NCBI RefSeq assembly: GCF_963678635.1
Contig: NC_087065.1
Location: 53,017,858 to 53,081,857, forward strand
Direction: 5' to 3'
Origin: Symsagittifera roscoffensis
Taxonomy: Eukaryota; Xenacoelomorpha; Acoela; Convolutidae
Length of the DNA stretch: 64,000 nucleotides
Shown: piece by piece, positions 22,900-34,254 of the stretch
Layout: each line of letters begins with the position of its first letter
How positions within the stretch are numbered: the stretch's first letter is position 1
Translations under genes and position numbers: made by a program
Notes under the pieces: generated by a model
The model's input: the letters and a program-made list of their open reading frames with translations, nothing else
Told to the model about the DNA's origin: nothing
Database searches by the model: none

Positions 22900-23639
22900 A
22901 TTTTAAATGTTAACAAGACTGCTCGCATCAGGGCGAAGCCCTGAATGCTCCGACGCGCTTCTAAGGCCTATGAACCAGTGATAACATGAAAACAATTAAA
23001 TGTAAAAAAAAAAAGAAAAAAAAATATTTTTTTTCAAATTGAGATTTTTTTGAGAAAACCATCTCCCCACACGCCATATAAAGTACAAAATGATAAATTT
23101 TACTCATAGTACCAAATCAATTAAGGCAAACAAGCTTCCTTCAACCAATTTGGAACGATTTTTAACACAGATTAAATCTCCGCTTATGCGCTATTTGTGC
23201 GAAATACATCGCGCGTTAATTGGCCAAAATGCCAATCTTTAAACCCCATAACTTTATGAAAAATGATCACAGCTAAGATAACTTTTCAAATTTAAGCTTA
23301 GGACAACAATACCTTTCGAATGAGATAAAAAAACTCCGTCAAAAATGGTTAGTTAAAAAGTCGAAATTTGTCTGAAGAAAAAAAACCCATCGCGAGCACA
23401 AATATTCCGTTACTTTCGTTACGAAAGTTGGAACAATAAAAACAGAAACCAGAAAATAGTGCAAAAAATTGCATTTCAAACCACAACTGAAAACTTTAGA
23501 ACAGTTTAACTTCCGGTTCATTCGATTCAAAAATGAAAAAAAAACAATTCGAAAAAGATATAATTAGCAGAGGCTATGTGGACCATCATAAGAATATCCC
23601 TATCCTCAGACAAAACGAATGACCACGATCTTTTACACT
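22900..23639. other. Intergenic
   Basis: Near 22928-22960 the words CAGGGCGAAGCCCTGAATGCTCCGACGCGC form a small palindrome and share CTCCGAC with the GTAGCACAGAATGTTCCGAC repeats. Otherwise nothing recognised. Confidence 0.35.
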
Positions 23640-24866
23640 TAAAGGGCGAAGCCGAGCTTCGCATCACTTGCGATACAACCAAAGCGTACCATTCCAAGTT
23701 ACTAAACGGTCAGTGAGATGTAAATAACTAAGTGGAAAAAATTTGAAAAACAAAAAATCAATCACAGAAAAATAGACGAGAAACACAACCACCACGCGTT
23801 TATTAAGCAAACAAAATGTGGTTAGACGCCAATCGATCCGAAAACAAAAATGGCAAAGGAAATTGTCATAAAAAGTTAAAAATTATTTTGGAAATACGAA
23901 AAATTCAATCTCAGAAAAACAGACAACAAACCAACACCAGCAATAAGCATGCTTTTAGTACTACAAAGCCACAACAGGTGGTTAGACGCCAATTGAACCA
24001 AAAAATACGAAAGAAAATATATGTCCTAAAAAAACTCAACAATTTTTTTGAAATACGAAATATTCATTCTCTGAAAAACAGACGAGAAACTCAGCCAATA
24101 GCATAAAACAAACTTTTAGAATTTTTTAAGCTTAAAATTTTTTCACGAAGCCGATAACTTGTAGTTAAACGCCAATTAACCCGAAAACAAAAAGGTCAAA
24201 GGAAATTATTCTCAAAAAATTTTTGAGCGATTAAAAAAAATTTGAACTTTAACCTTTATACTACCATTCGAGCTGATTTAATAAAAAGATGAATTATCAC
24301 TTTTTATCCTTATAACGATGCAAAATAAACGGACAATACAAGAGCCGAAACCATTTAAAACCGACAACATAAGAGCTGATATGATTTAGGCCGAATAAAT
24401 TTATAGGCGAAAAAAAACCAGACAATATACCAGTCACGCAGAGTACATTTGAAAAAGTACCGAAATTAATCAGCGACACTTGAGACTAAAAAAAAACCAG
24501 ACTAATCATTATTTCCCAAAAAATAAAATTTCAACTTGAGACACTGAAAAAAACATCCGGCCGGGACTCAACCTCCTGACTTTCGGTTTCAAAAGCGACT
24601 GCATTGCCTGCATATCAAATGCAATGAGGGTTTGAAGTTGCTAATGTTCGATAATAAAGCAACATCCATTTCAATTACCAGAAAATTACAATGTGTAAGA
24701 AAAGTTGTTAACGGGAAAAAAGTCTGATTCCCGATTACAAGAAATTGGGCATGTTTGGTTGCTGCAGAATTGTATGCTGCAAAAACTATTCAGTGATGTT
24801 CTTTAAATAATTGTTAACTAGAAAAAAGTGCTTATTCTAGTGTGAGAACGCTTGCTAATCGCAAGC
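23640..24866 (+). mobile_element. Family X element, copy X5 (both end hairpins present)
   Basis: The most complete copy. 5' hairpin GCGAAGC (23646-23652), CGA, GCTTCGC (23656-23662), then CATCACTTGCGATACAACC. Internal tandem units begin with GTGGTTAGACGCCAAT at about 23817 and 23980 and a variant at about 24160 (163 and 180 bp apart). Inverted tRNA-like segment at about 24560-24645 (B-box-like GGTTGAGTCCC on the minus strand). Tail AAGTTGTTAACGGGAAAAAA...CCCGATTACAA at about 24705-24750. Terminal hairpin CGCTTGCTAATCGCAAGC at 24849-24866. The 96-codon ORF at 23816-24106 is just two repeat units read through. Confidence 0.65.
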
Positions 24867-25189
24867 ATAATAATGTCACCAACCAATCAAAAGAAACATT
24901 TGTAAAAAAAAAAGAAAATCGGATTTCCTGTTCAAAGTTTCGCTATCAAGTAAAATCATAATTCAGAAAGTTTAACATATTAGACTCGACTCTTTGTTTG
25001 TTTGTGGCTAAGAGAAAGATCCAAAAACAAAAGCCGTAGATTAACAAACAAGCTTGGATTTCAATTAACAACACTATTACAAGGAGAAATCAAAATGGCC
25101 TTCAAATGAGTAAAAACTAGCAGGCTCGGTAAACTGTAAACAAATTGCAGAAAAAATGGCGCGAGAAAAATTTAACAGTTCATCAAAAA

Positions 25190-25640
25190 CGATATTCTAC
25201 GGCCTAACATTTCTATCAAACTTTTATGTCATCCAAGTTTTTTGATAGCTTGAAAAAGCTCGCGGAAAGTTAAGACTTTTAGGCATGCAGTTAAGCAAAA
25301 AATTCAGAATGACATGATAGCTTGAATGATGTCTCAATGTTATATTTTAAAAAAAGTTCAATTTGTTTTGATTTATGCACAGGCAGGCTCACCGAAGCAT
25401 GGAGTTACTTAACCAAACTTCAACATTTTCAAATGATTACTAAATCATTACTTCGTTCGTCGAAAAACTTAGGCTTTTGTAAAAAAGTCATGCATTCTGT
25501 GAAACTTTGGCAGTATTCAAGCTGCTTTAATAGTTTCAACAGAATCGCAAAAAGTAATAGTTTTCTTGAGCCAGCAGTAAAAGCAAGAAAAACTTGAAAT
25601 ATTACACGTGACCTTGCCAGCTTGGATCCGTTAGCAAAAT
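25190..25640 (+). repeat. Degenerate satellite related to the 7.1-8.8 kb array
   Basis: Carries diverged copies of the same words (CATCCAAGTTTTTTGATAGCTTGAAAAAGCTCGCGGAAAGTT, ...AATCGCAAAAAGTAATAGTTTTC, ...CTTGGATCCGTTAGCAAAATG) at roughly 100-170 bp intervals. The 91-codon ORF at 25322-25597 falls inside and is not considered a gene. Confidence 0.4.
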
Positions 25641-25659
25641 GTTGAAAATACCTTTTTTA

Positions 25660-26754
25660 TCTGATCTACCCAATTTCGATTTATTGATACAGCGGTTTTC
25701 TGACACACGGCTGACACACGGTTTTCTGAAAAATCAAGAAAAATTTCTGCACCTCTCATGGAAATCAATTACTTGAGACATAAAAAGGGTTAAGGCTCCA
25801 CAAACTCTTTTCAGTTCTTTCTATTAGAAAAAAAAAATAAGAAGAAAAAGATTTTTCGGTCTAAAAATCAAAATCCAAAAAATCCGAAATTTACCCAGAA
25901 ATTTTACAGAAAATCTTGGAATCAAGCAAATTGCATTTCCATCAAAAGCATTTGAGGGTATCAAACATCACTTTTGACTGCTTGCTAAAAACAAAAATCA
26001 AAATGATCGAAAAAAAATTTAAAAAAATAAACAAACATGAATACAAAATTTTCAAACAATCACCACATAAAAAAAGTTTCAGAAAATCTAGGAAAATCTA
26101 AAAGCCAATAACAGTTATCTTGTCAAATACAAAGTCAATGCTCAACATTATAGTGCTGAAAAAAAAACTTTCAAAAATACGCCCATTAGGGAAAGAACAC
26201 CCAAAAAATCATACTTTTAAAAACATTTCAGCCAAAAACAACCAAACTTTGAAATCTCGTGTAACACACCAACAGTATATTTCCAGACAAAACAATCAAG
26301 CTAAATTTACAATATAAAACTTTCCGGAAAATTATTTTGAAAAATTTTAGACCTTAAAACAATACGCTGGGCGATCACCTTGAATGCTTCGAAAACGAAA
26401 TTGCTCAAGAAATAATTATGACTCTATTTTGCTTTTAGCTAACTGCGCACAATTTCAGAACAGAATTAAAGTAATAAAAAACCAAGCATTAAAAAAATTA
26501 TTAGAAAAATTCAAAAAAACGCTTCATAAACTTTTTATTTTTAAATTGAAGTTTTAGCGTGTATAAATTTTTTTTTTAAAAATCCATACACTTAATTACG
26601 ATCATCTAAATTGAATTGAATAAGAAATGAATTGAAAACAATGCAACTAAAACACCCGGCCATTCAAAAAGGCGTCAAAAATTTAAAAAATCAATTACGC
26701 CTAGAAAAAACCAATTATACTCTGAAAATAACTGTAGACCCAGAAACTCATTTA
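25660..26754. other. A+T-rich stretch, probable interior of a family X copy
   Basis: Very A-rich, no coding signal. Since a family X 3' tail lies at 27285-27356, beyond the hAT element, part of this stretch is probably the interior of that copy, but no 5' hairpin is visible. Confidence 0.3.
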
Positions 26755-27202
26755 CTCTAGACCAGGGGCGGAAATAGGATTTTCTCGAGGGGGGGGGAGC
26801 GGATTTTCAAAAAAAAAAAATCGAAAATTTTTACCTTTTTTTAGGTCGACCAAATTGATTTTTCGAGCTCTCCCAAAGCACTGTTTTGCCCCTATTTTGG
26901 CTAAACTTTCTGCGCCGCAGGCAAATTTTTGAAAAAACAGTCAAAAAAGCCGTTTTTGGGCACTTTTTGAAAAAAAATTTTGACAAAAAAATCGCGTTTT
27001 TTTGGCGCGCGCTTCCCCTCAAAGTTAGTATATATTGGCGCCAAAGGCGCCTTTAGAAAAATTTTAGGGTCGGTCGGCCAAAAATGGATTTCTGAAAAAG
27101 TATCAAAGGGGGGACCCTTTGGGTCGGCAGGGGGTCGAATCCCTGAGAGGGGGGGGGGGGGGGCGTCGCCCCCCCCCCCCTAAATCCGCCCCTGCTCTAG
27201 AC
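26755..27202 (+). mobile_element. hAT-type MITE with 8-bp target duplication
   Basis: Element 26763-27194 (432 bp) with perfect 10-bp terminal inverted repeats CAGGGGCGGA / TCCGCCCCTG, flanked by a perfect 8-bp direct repeat CTCTAGAC (26755-26762 and 27195-27202). CAGGGGCGG ends and 8-bp duplications are diagnostic of hAT transposons. No transposase; it is non-autonomous. Near its right end a run of 15 G (27149-27163) and a run of 12 C (27169-27180) around CGTCG form an extreme G/C hairpin. Related copies lie at 42712-42863 and 58715-59374. Confidence 0.9.
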
Positions 27203-27284
27203 ACAGTAAATTTAGACCCAGAACTAGAGCTGTTGAAAGTGCAACTTGGGTAAAACTGGAGATTTTTTTTTAAAATGAAGATCC

Positions 27285-27356
27285 GGTTAACCAGGTTGTT
27301 TACCGGAAACAAAAAAATCTAGTTTCCGATTGCAATACCCTTGCTTATCGCAAGGG
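27285..27356 (+). mobile_element. Family X 3' tail (copy X6)
   Basis: GGTTGTTTACCGGAAACAAAAAAATCTAGTTTCCGATTGCAA followed by the hairpin CCCTTGC-TTATC-GCAAGGG (27338-27356), matching the tails at 24.7-24.87, 32.6-32.69 and 46.0-46.04 kb. The hAT element at 26763 probably inserted inside this copy. Confidence 0.55.
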
Positions 27357-27525
27357 TAAAAAAAATCGTGCCTTTCATTTAAAATAATCAAGCCCTTCTC
27401 TTAAACATTGTCCCTAAAAATTTTCTTAAGACATGTTTCCCTATAAAAATTGCTTAAGCATTGCTTCCATAGAGCATTTGGCGTTGCGTTCAAATAATAG
27501 ATTGCATACATAGATTGAAAAATCA

Positions 27526-28233
27526 GTGCTGCTGCAGATGAGCTATAGTCAAAATTTTTTCTTAAGGGGAAAAATGTTCCTTTGCAATAAAGTACCACTC
27601 GCAGAAGTTGCATTGAATATACGCCAAGCTTTCAAGTGGTTAAGTGAGTTAGTTACAGATGTTGTTTACAGGAAAGTTGTTTACAGAAGTTATTTTCAAG
27701 ATATTAATTCAATCGACTATCGACTACAAACCGAGGACTTTGATGAACGTGACTTTTCAATGGATACAAGGCCAGATTAGATTTGAGCTAGTCTCCTTTT
27801 ACAAGATGACCGTACATAATCGTTTAGGCACATAATCGTTTGAATGGTATATTCAAAATGGTCTTTTTTGATGATTGTAACTTAGGTCGGGATCGCTCGC
27901 TTTACCTTCATGTTCTTTCAAATTTTGGGCTGTTTGCAACGTCCTTTTTAAAGAAAATTCGTGATAATTGATGGTACTGACTAGATCTCCGGCATGAAAA
28001 AGTTGACCATGAAACCTAATTCGGAGATTTTAATGATAATACTTTTGCCGTTTCGATGAATCGATTAAATGAATCAATTGATGGTTCAATTCATTTTTGA
28101 TAAACCTACTACAAAATGTAGGAAAAAAGACGAGCTTTTATTTGAGGACTTTATATTAACTTCACGAAAAGAGGCGTTTGCATTCGAGGGCATCCTTATA
28201 TTCTGAGCGGCTTTCGAGGAAACATGTTACCAA
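27526..28233 (+). pseudogene. Decayed coding region, unidentified
   Basis: A plus-strand frame to the stop at 27780 contains AEVALNIRQAFKWLSELVTD and ends YRLQTEDFDERDFSMDTRPD, clearly protein-like. Further on, in other frames, FGDFNDNTFAVSMNRLNESI (about 28020-28110) and KKDELLFEDFILTSRKEAFA (about 28130-28200) also look coding but are separated by stops and frame changes. I read this as the remains of one gene or transposon ORF. No family recognised. Confidence 0.35.
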
Positions 28234-28239
28234 GTCTAC

Positions 28240-29080
28240 ACAAGTAAGAATCCGTTTCTTTCTCTGACAACTACTAAACACCTGGTATTTATGATTTATT
28301 TTGTACAATAAAATAAATACTGCATTATTTATTTTGTATTACAATTTCATTCACATTCGATCACTGATGTTTTCCAAGATAACTGCATTTTCTAGAAACA
28401 ATTGTGAAAGGTCCTGAAAGATATCACTAACTTGATTTTTTTTTTTTTAAAATCGTACTCTTAATTTCTCATTCAGCGGACAAACACGACTTTTGAAACG
28501 CAAAACTGAGAATGCTTAAAAACACGACTAATTAGATGGCAAATGACGTTGATAACCATGCAAAACAACCAGCTTTTTTTAAAGCTCCCGGATACCGCAT
28601 GAACATCAAACCACTAAGACTGCCTGATATGGCAAGTTGAATCTTTAACTGATATCCGAAGTTAAATTAGCCTCAATATATAGTGAATACAATAAAAAAT
28701 GTTCACCTGATTTTATCCGCCTATTAGGAAGCTTAAAAAATAAATTATTAAACTTACGTTTTCTTACGCAAAAGGAAACTCACGACAATCAACTAACAAA
28801 ATCCAATTTGTATTTAGTTTATTCCTCAAACAGTTTGGACTCTTTAAAAGCTTTGTTCTTAAAAAGACTTCAGGAACCTTTCAAGCGCGTCAGTCAACGA
28901 AGCATTTTATATCTTCCTATTTTAATAAGAACAAGTTTATGAAATAACAGAAATTGCCTTGTTAATTCTTATTAACAAAAACTGAAAAAGTCAATAAACA
29001 AGTCAGCGATTTGACAGTTCCAAAAATAGTACCTGAAACTAAAAAAATAACAACGTCCAATTCATTTTTGGGGCAACAAA
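28240..29080. other. Upstream region of P3
   Basis: A+T-rich, no firm features. An acceptor-like TTTCTCATTCAG near 28477 opens a 13-codon frame with LLKRKTENA-stop, too short to call. The promoter and 5' UTR of P3 should lie in the right half. Confidence 0.3.
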
Positions 29081-29215
29081 ATGAGCAGTAACAGCATTCA
29101 GGGTCCAAAAAACACGCCCATTGGAAAAGCTCACATTGTACCAATATTGCTCCTGCTTCTATCAACAAAAGCCGATTCCTCCGATGCATATCGACTCCTT
29201 GGCTCAAAACACCAG
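29081..29215 (+). CDS. Cys-loop peptide precursor P3, exon 1 (signal peptide)
   Basis: ATG opens 45 codons: a polar leader MSSNSIQGPKNTPIGK, then AHIVPILLLLLSTKADSSDA, a hydrophobic core with a plausible signal-peptidase site, then YRLLGSKHQ. It ends at CACCAG|GTTAGA in phase 0. Exon 2, 377 nt downstream, is entered in phase 0, giving a 181-residue secreted precursor. The polar extension before the hydrophobic core is longer than usual, so secretion is likely but not certain. Confidence 0.65.
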
Positions 29216-29592
29216 GTTAGACACGAAGCATGTAAATTGTTATATTTACATTAGAAGGATATTCATTTTCGAAATAAAAACTATTAGACCCAAATTTTCA
29301 TTAAAAAAATAATACAACTATTTAATACAACAATATTAATAACAATATTTCGACGCATGGGAGAAACTTGTTATTTTGTTCTGTTTTTCAATATTTTTGT
29401 TCTTGTTAGACAAAGAGCCTTTTTTGCGATTTTTCTTGTGTTGAGACAAACTGGGAGTAACATCAATGGAAATTCTCAATTTTTAAGCACCAAGAAATTC
29501 TTATAAACCAAAAGCCGCTGTAATAATTTTCAAAGACAAGAAATTATCACCGCTTCCAAAATCTGAATAAAAAAATGTTTTTTTTTATTCAG

Positions 29593-30003
29593 CCGACAAC
29601 TCTTGAGTCCCGAAAAGAGGCCAGACTAGAAGAGCTGTTACAAGAGGTACTGGATCGAAATAACAAAGCAATGGACGAATTAAAACAACAATCAGAACAA
29701 TTTGAGGGAGGCGAAGCAGCGAGGAGAGCAGGATCTCAAAACAACCGACTAGCAAAAATTATCCTGAAACGCAACAATGTGTTTTCGCAGCCACTCAAAG
29801 GAAACGAAAAGAGGGACTCAACGCAGATGCAGTACCATAAGAACAACCAAAAACTACAACAACAGCAACAACAACAATACCAGGAAGAAAACCTGTTATT
29901 AGACCAAGTGACCAAGCCAAGTGGCAATCGAATGATGGATTTAGAAAAAAGATCCCGAATTTGTAGAACATCCATTTTTGACTACAAAGGCAAAAAGTGC
30001 TAG
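29593..30003 (+). CDS. Cys-loop peptide precursor P3, exon 2 (C-terminal Cys-loop peptide)
   Basis: Acceptor TTTTTTTTATTCAG ends at 29592. The 137-codon exon begins PTTLESRKEARLEELLQEVL (likely a coiled-coil helix), has a polyglutamine patch and KR sites at ILKR, NEKR and LEKR, and ends KRSRICRTSIFDYKGKKC-stop. The final segment shares all key positions with the ends of P2 and the 63.4-kb exon. Expected processing: convertase cleavage after the last KR, and one disulfide across the 11-residue loop. The C-terminal cysteine loop recalls somatostatin-type peptides only in general layout; spacing and sequence differ, so homology is not claimed. This is the best-supported member: both exons, phase, signal peptide and poly(A) signal fit. 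Confidence 0.72.
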   Translation, partial: PTTLESRKEARLEELLQEVLDRNNKAMDELKQQSEQFEGGEAARRAGSQNNRLAKIILKRNNVFSQPLKGNEKRDSTQMQYHKNNQKLQQQQQQQYQEENLLLDQVTKPSGNRMMDLEKRSRICRTSIFDYKGKKC

Positions 30004-30174
30004 AATGAAAGACTTAGATATGGCATTAAATATTGAATGCATGGACACGCGGCAGGGATTTCAGGTTAATGCGAAGGGAAAGGCGTTACTCAATCAGCCT
30101 AATCTATTGCAATACTACAACAACCACCGCCGTTCAAAATTACATCAGCGGTGCAAAATTACATCTGCTTTGAA

Positions 30175-30180
30175 AATAAA
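30175..30180 (+). promoter_or_regulatory. Poly(A) signal of P3
   Basis: AATAAA about 170 nt after the P3 stop codon, defining a likely 3' UTR of about 190 nt. Confidence 0.45.
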
Positions 30181-30229
30181 AAATGTTCATGTTTTACTCT
30201 TCATGTTTCCAGTACAGCAATTTCAGTAA

Positions 30230-30970
30230 ATTATGGCGAATCTGAAAGCTATATAACTTAATTAACTTCCCATATTTAAAAATGCTAGCTTTGAATTTGG
30301 TAGATAGCGACAGAATTGTCTGAATGAGTTTCGTGAGGTCAGATCTTGTATGTACATCGGGAGCTTGCAGTTGTTTAGAAAATTGCTTGGTTCAGTTATA
30401 ATTTCCTGCTTTAAAAAATACATCGCGTGTTTTCTTTTACATAACCACAACCCATCTATCAATCTAATTAATGATAATCGAACCCATAACAAAATTAGGG
30501 GGAATATAACAGCCGAAAACAGCCGATGATTAGTTTAGATTTAGAAAGATGCTATCCAAACACACCCTAGGGCTTGATTCTGATATCTTCCTAATCAATT
30601 AGTTTACCACACCATTTCAGCAATTACAATTTAGAATTAAAATTCATCTCGCATCTCAATTAAAGTCTGCAATTCAGAGTCTATTTTTAAACTACCGGTG
30701 GATTATGCCCCTTAATTATTTCTCATACTGCCGGCCGATTAAAACTCGGGGTAGTGTGCTTTTTGCATTTGATGTTTCGTACAAATATAAAACTACGGAT
30801 TCTACATGTAAATTTTTTTGTTTATTTTTTTTCTGTGCTTCTGAGGACTTGGGGACAAAACACGACCATTTTCAGCAAGATATGGGAAAAACATATCTTT
30901 ATTTTGAGATGGGAAAAAAAACAATATAGACATTTTTGAAATTCTAAGTTTCTGGGCAGTTAGTTTTTAT
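30230..30970. other. Intergenic, uncertain exon fragments
   Basis: Mostly A+T-rich. A pyrimidine tract ending CTTCTGAG near 30843 is followed by a 28-codon frame to a TAG near 30928 containing a GKK site; evidence is too thin to call an exon. Confidence 0.2.
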
Positions 30971-30975
30971 TCCAG

Positions 30976-31039
30976 CGCGCTGCCTATCAAGTCACAAAAT
31001 AATCACGCCGCCTCCGATCAAATTCACAACGATGCATAA
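30976..31039 (+). CDS. Candidate short terminal exon
   Basis: After a good acceptor (TTTTTATTCCAG) a phase-2 frame reads ALPIKSQNNHAASDQIHNDA-stop, 20 residues, compositionally protein-like. No partner exon identified. Weak. Confidence 0.2.
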
Positions 31040-31565
31040 CACTGATAGGCACAGAGGCAAAAAAATCAATAGAAAACAGAAAGTTCGACCATAGTTACGT
31101 AAAAAACTATATATTTTTTTGTTCAAATTCAGGCCATTCTACATAGGCAGTGCGAGGAGAGATCCTAGAAGAAAGCTTAGAGCAACATCAATGACCTTAA
31201 TTGACTAGTTATTTCAGAATGAATTTATAAAAATCGAAAAAAAAGATTTATCTCAAAACAAGGTTATAGTTTTTTTTTAAAAGAAGGATTTTTCGACACA
31301 ATATATTGCAGTGATTATACAACATGTGTTCTCATGTTTCTTAATAGATACAGGAAACAGCAGCACAGAATGTAGCACAAAATGCTCCGATCGCATTAAT
31401 AAAAACTACAAAAAAAGTTTTCGGTGTGATGAGAAAACTATACGAGCGAAAACGAGTAGATATATAGTAAATTCAGCATAATATTCAACAGTTGTGCTTA
31501 AAAAACGAATTGCAAGCAAAGCAAAAAAATCAACCCTATTTTTCTGAACACTGGGACAACTTTAT

Positions 31566-32687
31566 GACACTGAGACGAAGCTGAGCTTCGCACCACTTAC
31601 GATACCAAACCAGAAACAAATTTTTAAAAAAAAATTAAAAAGGCCGAAAAAACTAGATCTATCAAATTGAATAAGGCTAGTTTGAAAAAAATATGCCAAA
31701 TCCATAAAATGTGAAATAAGCATCGGATGATAATGTACCAAGCGGTAACAAAGCCGAAAGTGCCCTCTTGTCAGAAACCCTTTAAGCCGAAAAAAAATCA
31801 ACTTAACTTCTGAAAAGTTACAAGTGCACCTCACCCGAAAAAAAAACTCAAAAGACGTTATTTGCTTGTCAAATGAAACAATGAGGCCACTAACCTGATA
31901 GAACAAAGGTCGAAACCTATTAAGCCCAAAAAGGGAAAGAAAAAAATCCGAAAAAAAAATATCAAAAAAATTTAAGACTAACAAGAAGTTATAAAGTTGC
32001 CCTCAGCCTCAAACACAGACACTCACACACAAAACAGTAATATAATATAGGTGGAATCCTATCAAGACGAAACAGAAGGAAAAAAAAACAAAAAGCCGAA
32101 AAAAATGTTATCATGAAAAACGTGAACAGCTATTCTATTCAGAATTTTGGCATTTTGTACGATCCAGAGGTGAGCCTAAAAAAATGCTTCCGTTGAAACG
32201 ACTCAAAGTTACGTCACTAAGCCAATAAAAAAACAGGCCAAAATCATTTGGGAAGAAATGAGTTTTCAAACAAAAAAAAAACAAACAAGAAAATATACGA
32301 AGTCAAGTTTAGTAAAATTACAAACAGCAGAGGTAAATCAGAACACTAAAAGCAACTAAAATCTAAAAAAAATACTTTAAAAAAACAATTCTACAATATG
32401 GCAACTAAGCCGAAAAAACATAAGCAGACAATAAAAAGTCGACAATTTTTTTGAAAAGGACTATTTCCTGTTTGAAAAAAAAATTAGGTCCTGTCAGATA
32501 CGAACCGAGGACCTATGGCGTCCCAGGCGTATTCGCTGCCTCCAGACTAAGTGTGTCGAAGATTCTTAGAAACTTGTAATAATTATGAACCAAGATACCA
32601 ATTGATTCAAATGATTATGTTAAACAAGTTGTTAACCCCAAAAACAAGTTGTTGTTTCCTATTTGATAACGCTTGCTAATTGCAAGC
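31566..32687 (+). mobile_element. Family X element, copy X7 (both ends present)
   Basis: 5' end GACACTGAGACGAAGCTGAGCTTCGCACCACTTACGATACC. Interior shares AAACTAGATCTATCAAA, GTCACTAAGCCAATAAAAAA and related words with the 20.9-, 45.7- and 62.1-kb copies. Inverted tRNA-like segment at about 32490-32570, in the same relative place. Tail AAGTTGTTAACCCCAAAAACAAG...TTTCC; terminal hairpin GCTTGC-TAAT-TGCAAGC at 32671-32687. The 140-codon minus-strand ORF at 31562-31984 is antisense to the repeat and is not taken as a gene. Confidence 0.6.
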
Positions 32688-32695
32688 TCAAAAAT

Positions 32696-32850
32696 CGGTT
32701 AAGGTCGTTCGAATCATGACTGACAGGGCTTCGATATGATATTTATCATTCGACTCATTCCGATGATTACTTACGGTACCTGATTTAGCGTTACAAAAAT
32801 AATAAAACACACGCGAAGACAAAGTGTTACGATCAAGTTCCATGAGCGCG
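32696..32850 (+). repeat. Dispersed ~160-bp repeat, copy 2
   Basis: GTCGTTCGAATCATGACTGA, CAGGGCTTCGATATGATATTTATCA, TTCCGATGATTA and ACCTGATTTAGCGT match the copy at 13151. It begins directly after the family X 3' hairpin, so here the two could be parts of one unit; elsewhere they are separate. Confidence 0.5.
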
Positions 32851-33152
32851 AAATACAACCGATGCAAGTTACTCTTGAAATTTCTCATATTGAAACATTG
32901 AATCAAGAAGACATCATGTCCGCATGATTGAATTTCGGTTACATTTTGAAAAAACCGACTCGTTACAAACGTTAGACGAGTTTTTGTATGTTAGGATTGA
33001 GATGACATAATTTTAACTCTTTTTGTGTAACCAATCAATTTACACCCTGCTGAAAACATAATTAGCGAGACAATGTTTTATCCCCCAGGAGATCAAATAT
33101 TAACATTTGTCCTCTTTTTGTTTTGACAAAATGGCCTATTTTTCACCTTAAG

Positions 33153-33351
33153 ACATCCAAGTTTGCCGCAGCGCTTCCGCATGAATATGCTTAGCAGTAG
33201 CAGGAGGCGGAAAAGACTAGTCAATCTACTTAAGCTGCCTCCCATCGATAATAAATGGAGACCCTATGTGTTTTATTTTGGTGGTAGAAGCTCCGCCTTG
33301 AGCACTTCTAATTTTTTTCTCAACCAGTTCGATTCCAATCCAATTAAATAA
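33153..33351 (+). CDS. Candidate prohormone exon P4
   Basis: A frame open from 33127; the acceptor TTTTTCACCTTAAG suggests an exon start at 33153. It reads HPSLPQRFRMNMLSSSRRRK and R, then LVNLLKLPPIDNKWRPYVFY and FGGRSSALS, with a stop at 33349-33351. RRRKR is a strong convertase site, and GGR after VFYF could be a cleavage/amidation site. Alternatively the exon may end at G|GTGGTAG or G|GTAGAAG. No signal exon was found in the 2 kb upstream. It looks like part of a neuropeptide-like precursor, unproven. Confidence 0.38.
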
Positions 33352-33540
33352 TCAACAGCATTACAACTAAGACGCATCAGTACTGTCTGCTCCATTTCAC
33401 TGTACATTTGACGGCTAACAACAATACTTCACAACGGAGGCAGTCCAAAAGGGTAAGCAACAAGCGACCTATCAACAGCCGACGATACGCCGAACCTAGA
33501 CATTGATATCTATCAGCGAATAAGATAGTTTAACGCTAAC
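33352..33540 (+). other. Coding-like segment after P4
   Basis: Less A+T-rich, with a frame containing TANNNTSQRRQSKRVSNKRP and ending RYAEPRH at a TGA near 33507, rich in dibasic sites. CAAAAGG|GTAAGC inside is a consensus donor and GGAGGCAG| a possible acceptor. It may be a further exon of the P4 gene, but two frames are plausible and I cannot choose. Confidence 0.25.
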
Positions 33541-34020
33541 AAACACCTTTGGTAAAAAAAATTTGGTTTTAGTCGAAAAAAGACAAAGAAAAAATTCAAA
33601 AAAAGTCCTTTTTATTCAAATTTTTTGCAGATTTTTTTGTAAATTTTGAAAATTTTTATTCCGAAGATGGTTAAAAAAACTTCGAAAAAAAAGAAATTTA
33701 GTGGAGCTAAACTTAAGTTTAATGGTTCATCCTTCGCAAACAAGACTACTCGCTAGCTTTTCCCGCACGAATAAGATTAAAACAAAAAACTTCAAACCGA
33801 TTTTACCAACACTGGTACAATTTTTTGAAAAGTTTTTAATACCGTTCGAATCAAGGCTGAACTGGCTTGACTATGATATAATAATCCACTGGTCAAAATG
33901 TCTTTTGCGATAAATGCTTTTAGTTGTAAAACAAAATAATCCTGCTCGATCGAAAATAGAAGAAAATTCAAAAGATTCACATAGGTTTTTCTCGACACTG
34001 GGAAATTTTATGCAAATCTT

Positions 34021-34180
34021 GAATGTTGTCTAAATCATACGACTGAAAGGGTTTCAATATGATATATCACTCAATTCAGTCCGATGGTTATTATGGCAAC
34101 TGATTTTGAGTAGAAAAAGAAAAAAACTTTAGCACACCCGAATACAAAGCTCCTACCCATTTTCAATGGTGGAAACAAAA
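34021..34180 (+). repeat. Dispersed ~160-bp repeat, copy 3
   Basis: ACGACTGAAAGGGTTTCAATATGATATATCACTCAA, CAGTCCGATGGTTATTATGG and CAACTGATTTTGAGT match copies at 13151 and 32696. A shorter relative (ACCGTTCGAATCAAGGCTGAA...GACTATGATAT) lies at 33838-33895. Confidence 0.5.
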
Positions 34181-34254
34181 ACCCAACCACGATCTGTAAT
34201 CAATGCTGGAGAGAAGAAATTGAGATAAAAATTTTTCGGGCATAAAACACAAAA

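Noticed and set aside
23816-24106. 96-codon plus ORF with repeated KNRxxT
   Set aside because: It is two family X tandem units read through.
29736-29975. Minus ORF with a cysteine run
   Set aside because: Antisense shadow of the polyglutamine-coding part of P3 exon 2.
22219-30003. Assignment of the Cys-loop peptides to somatostatin or allatostatin-C
   Set aside because: Only the general layout is alike. The Cys-Cys spacing is 11 residues and the conserved core differs, so homology is not supported.
31562-31984. 140-codon minus-strand ORF
   Set aside because: It is antisense to family X copy X7, is Phe/Leu-rich from A/T composition, and is not preserved in other copies.
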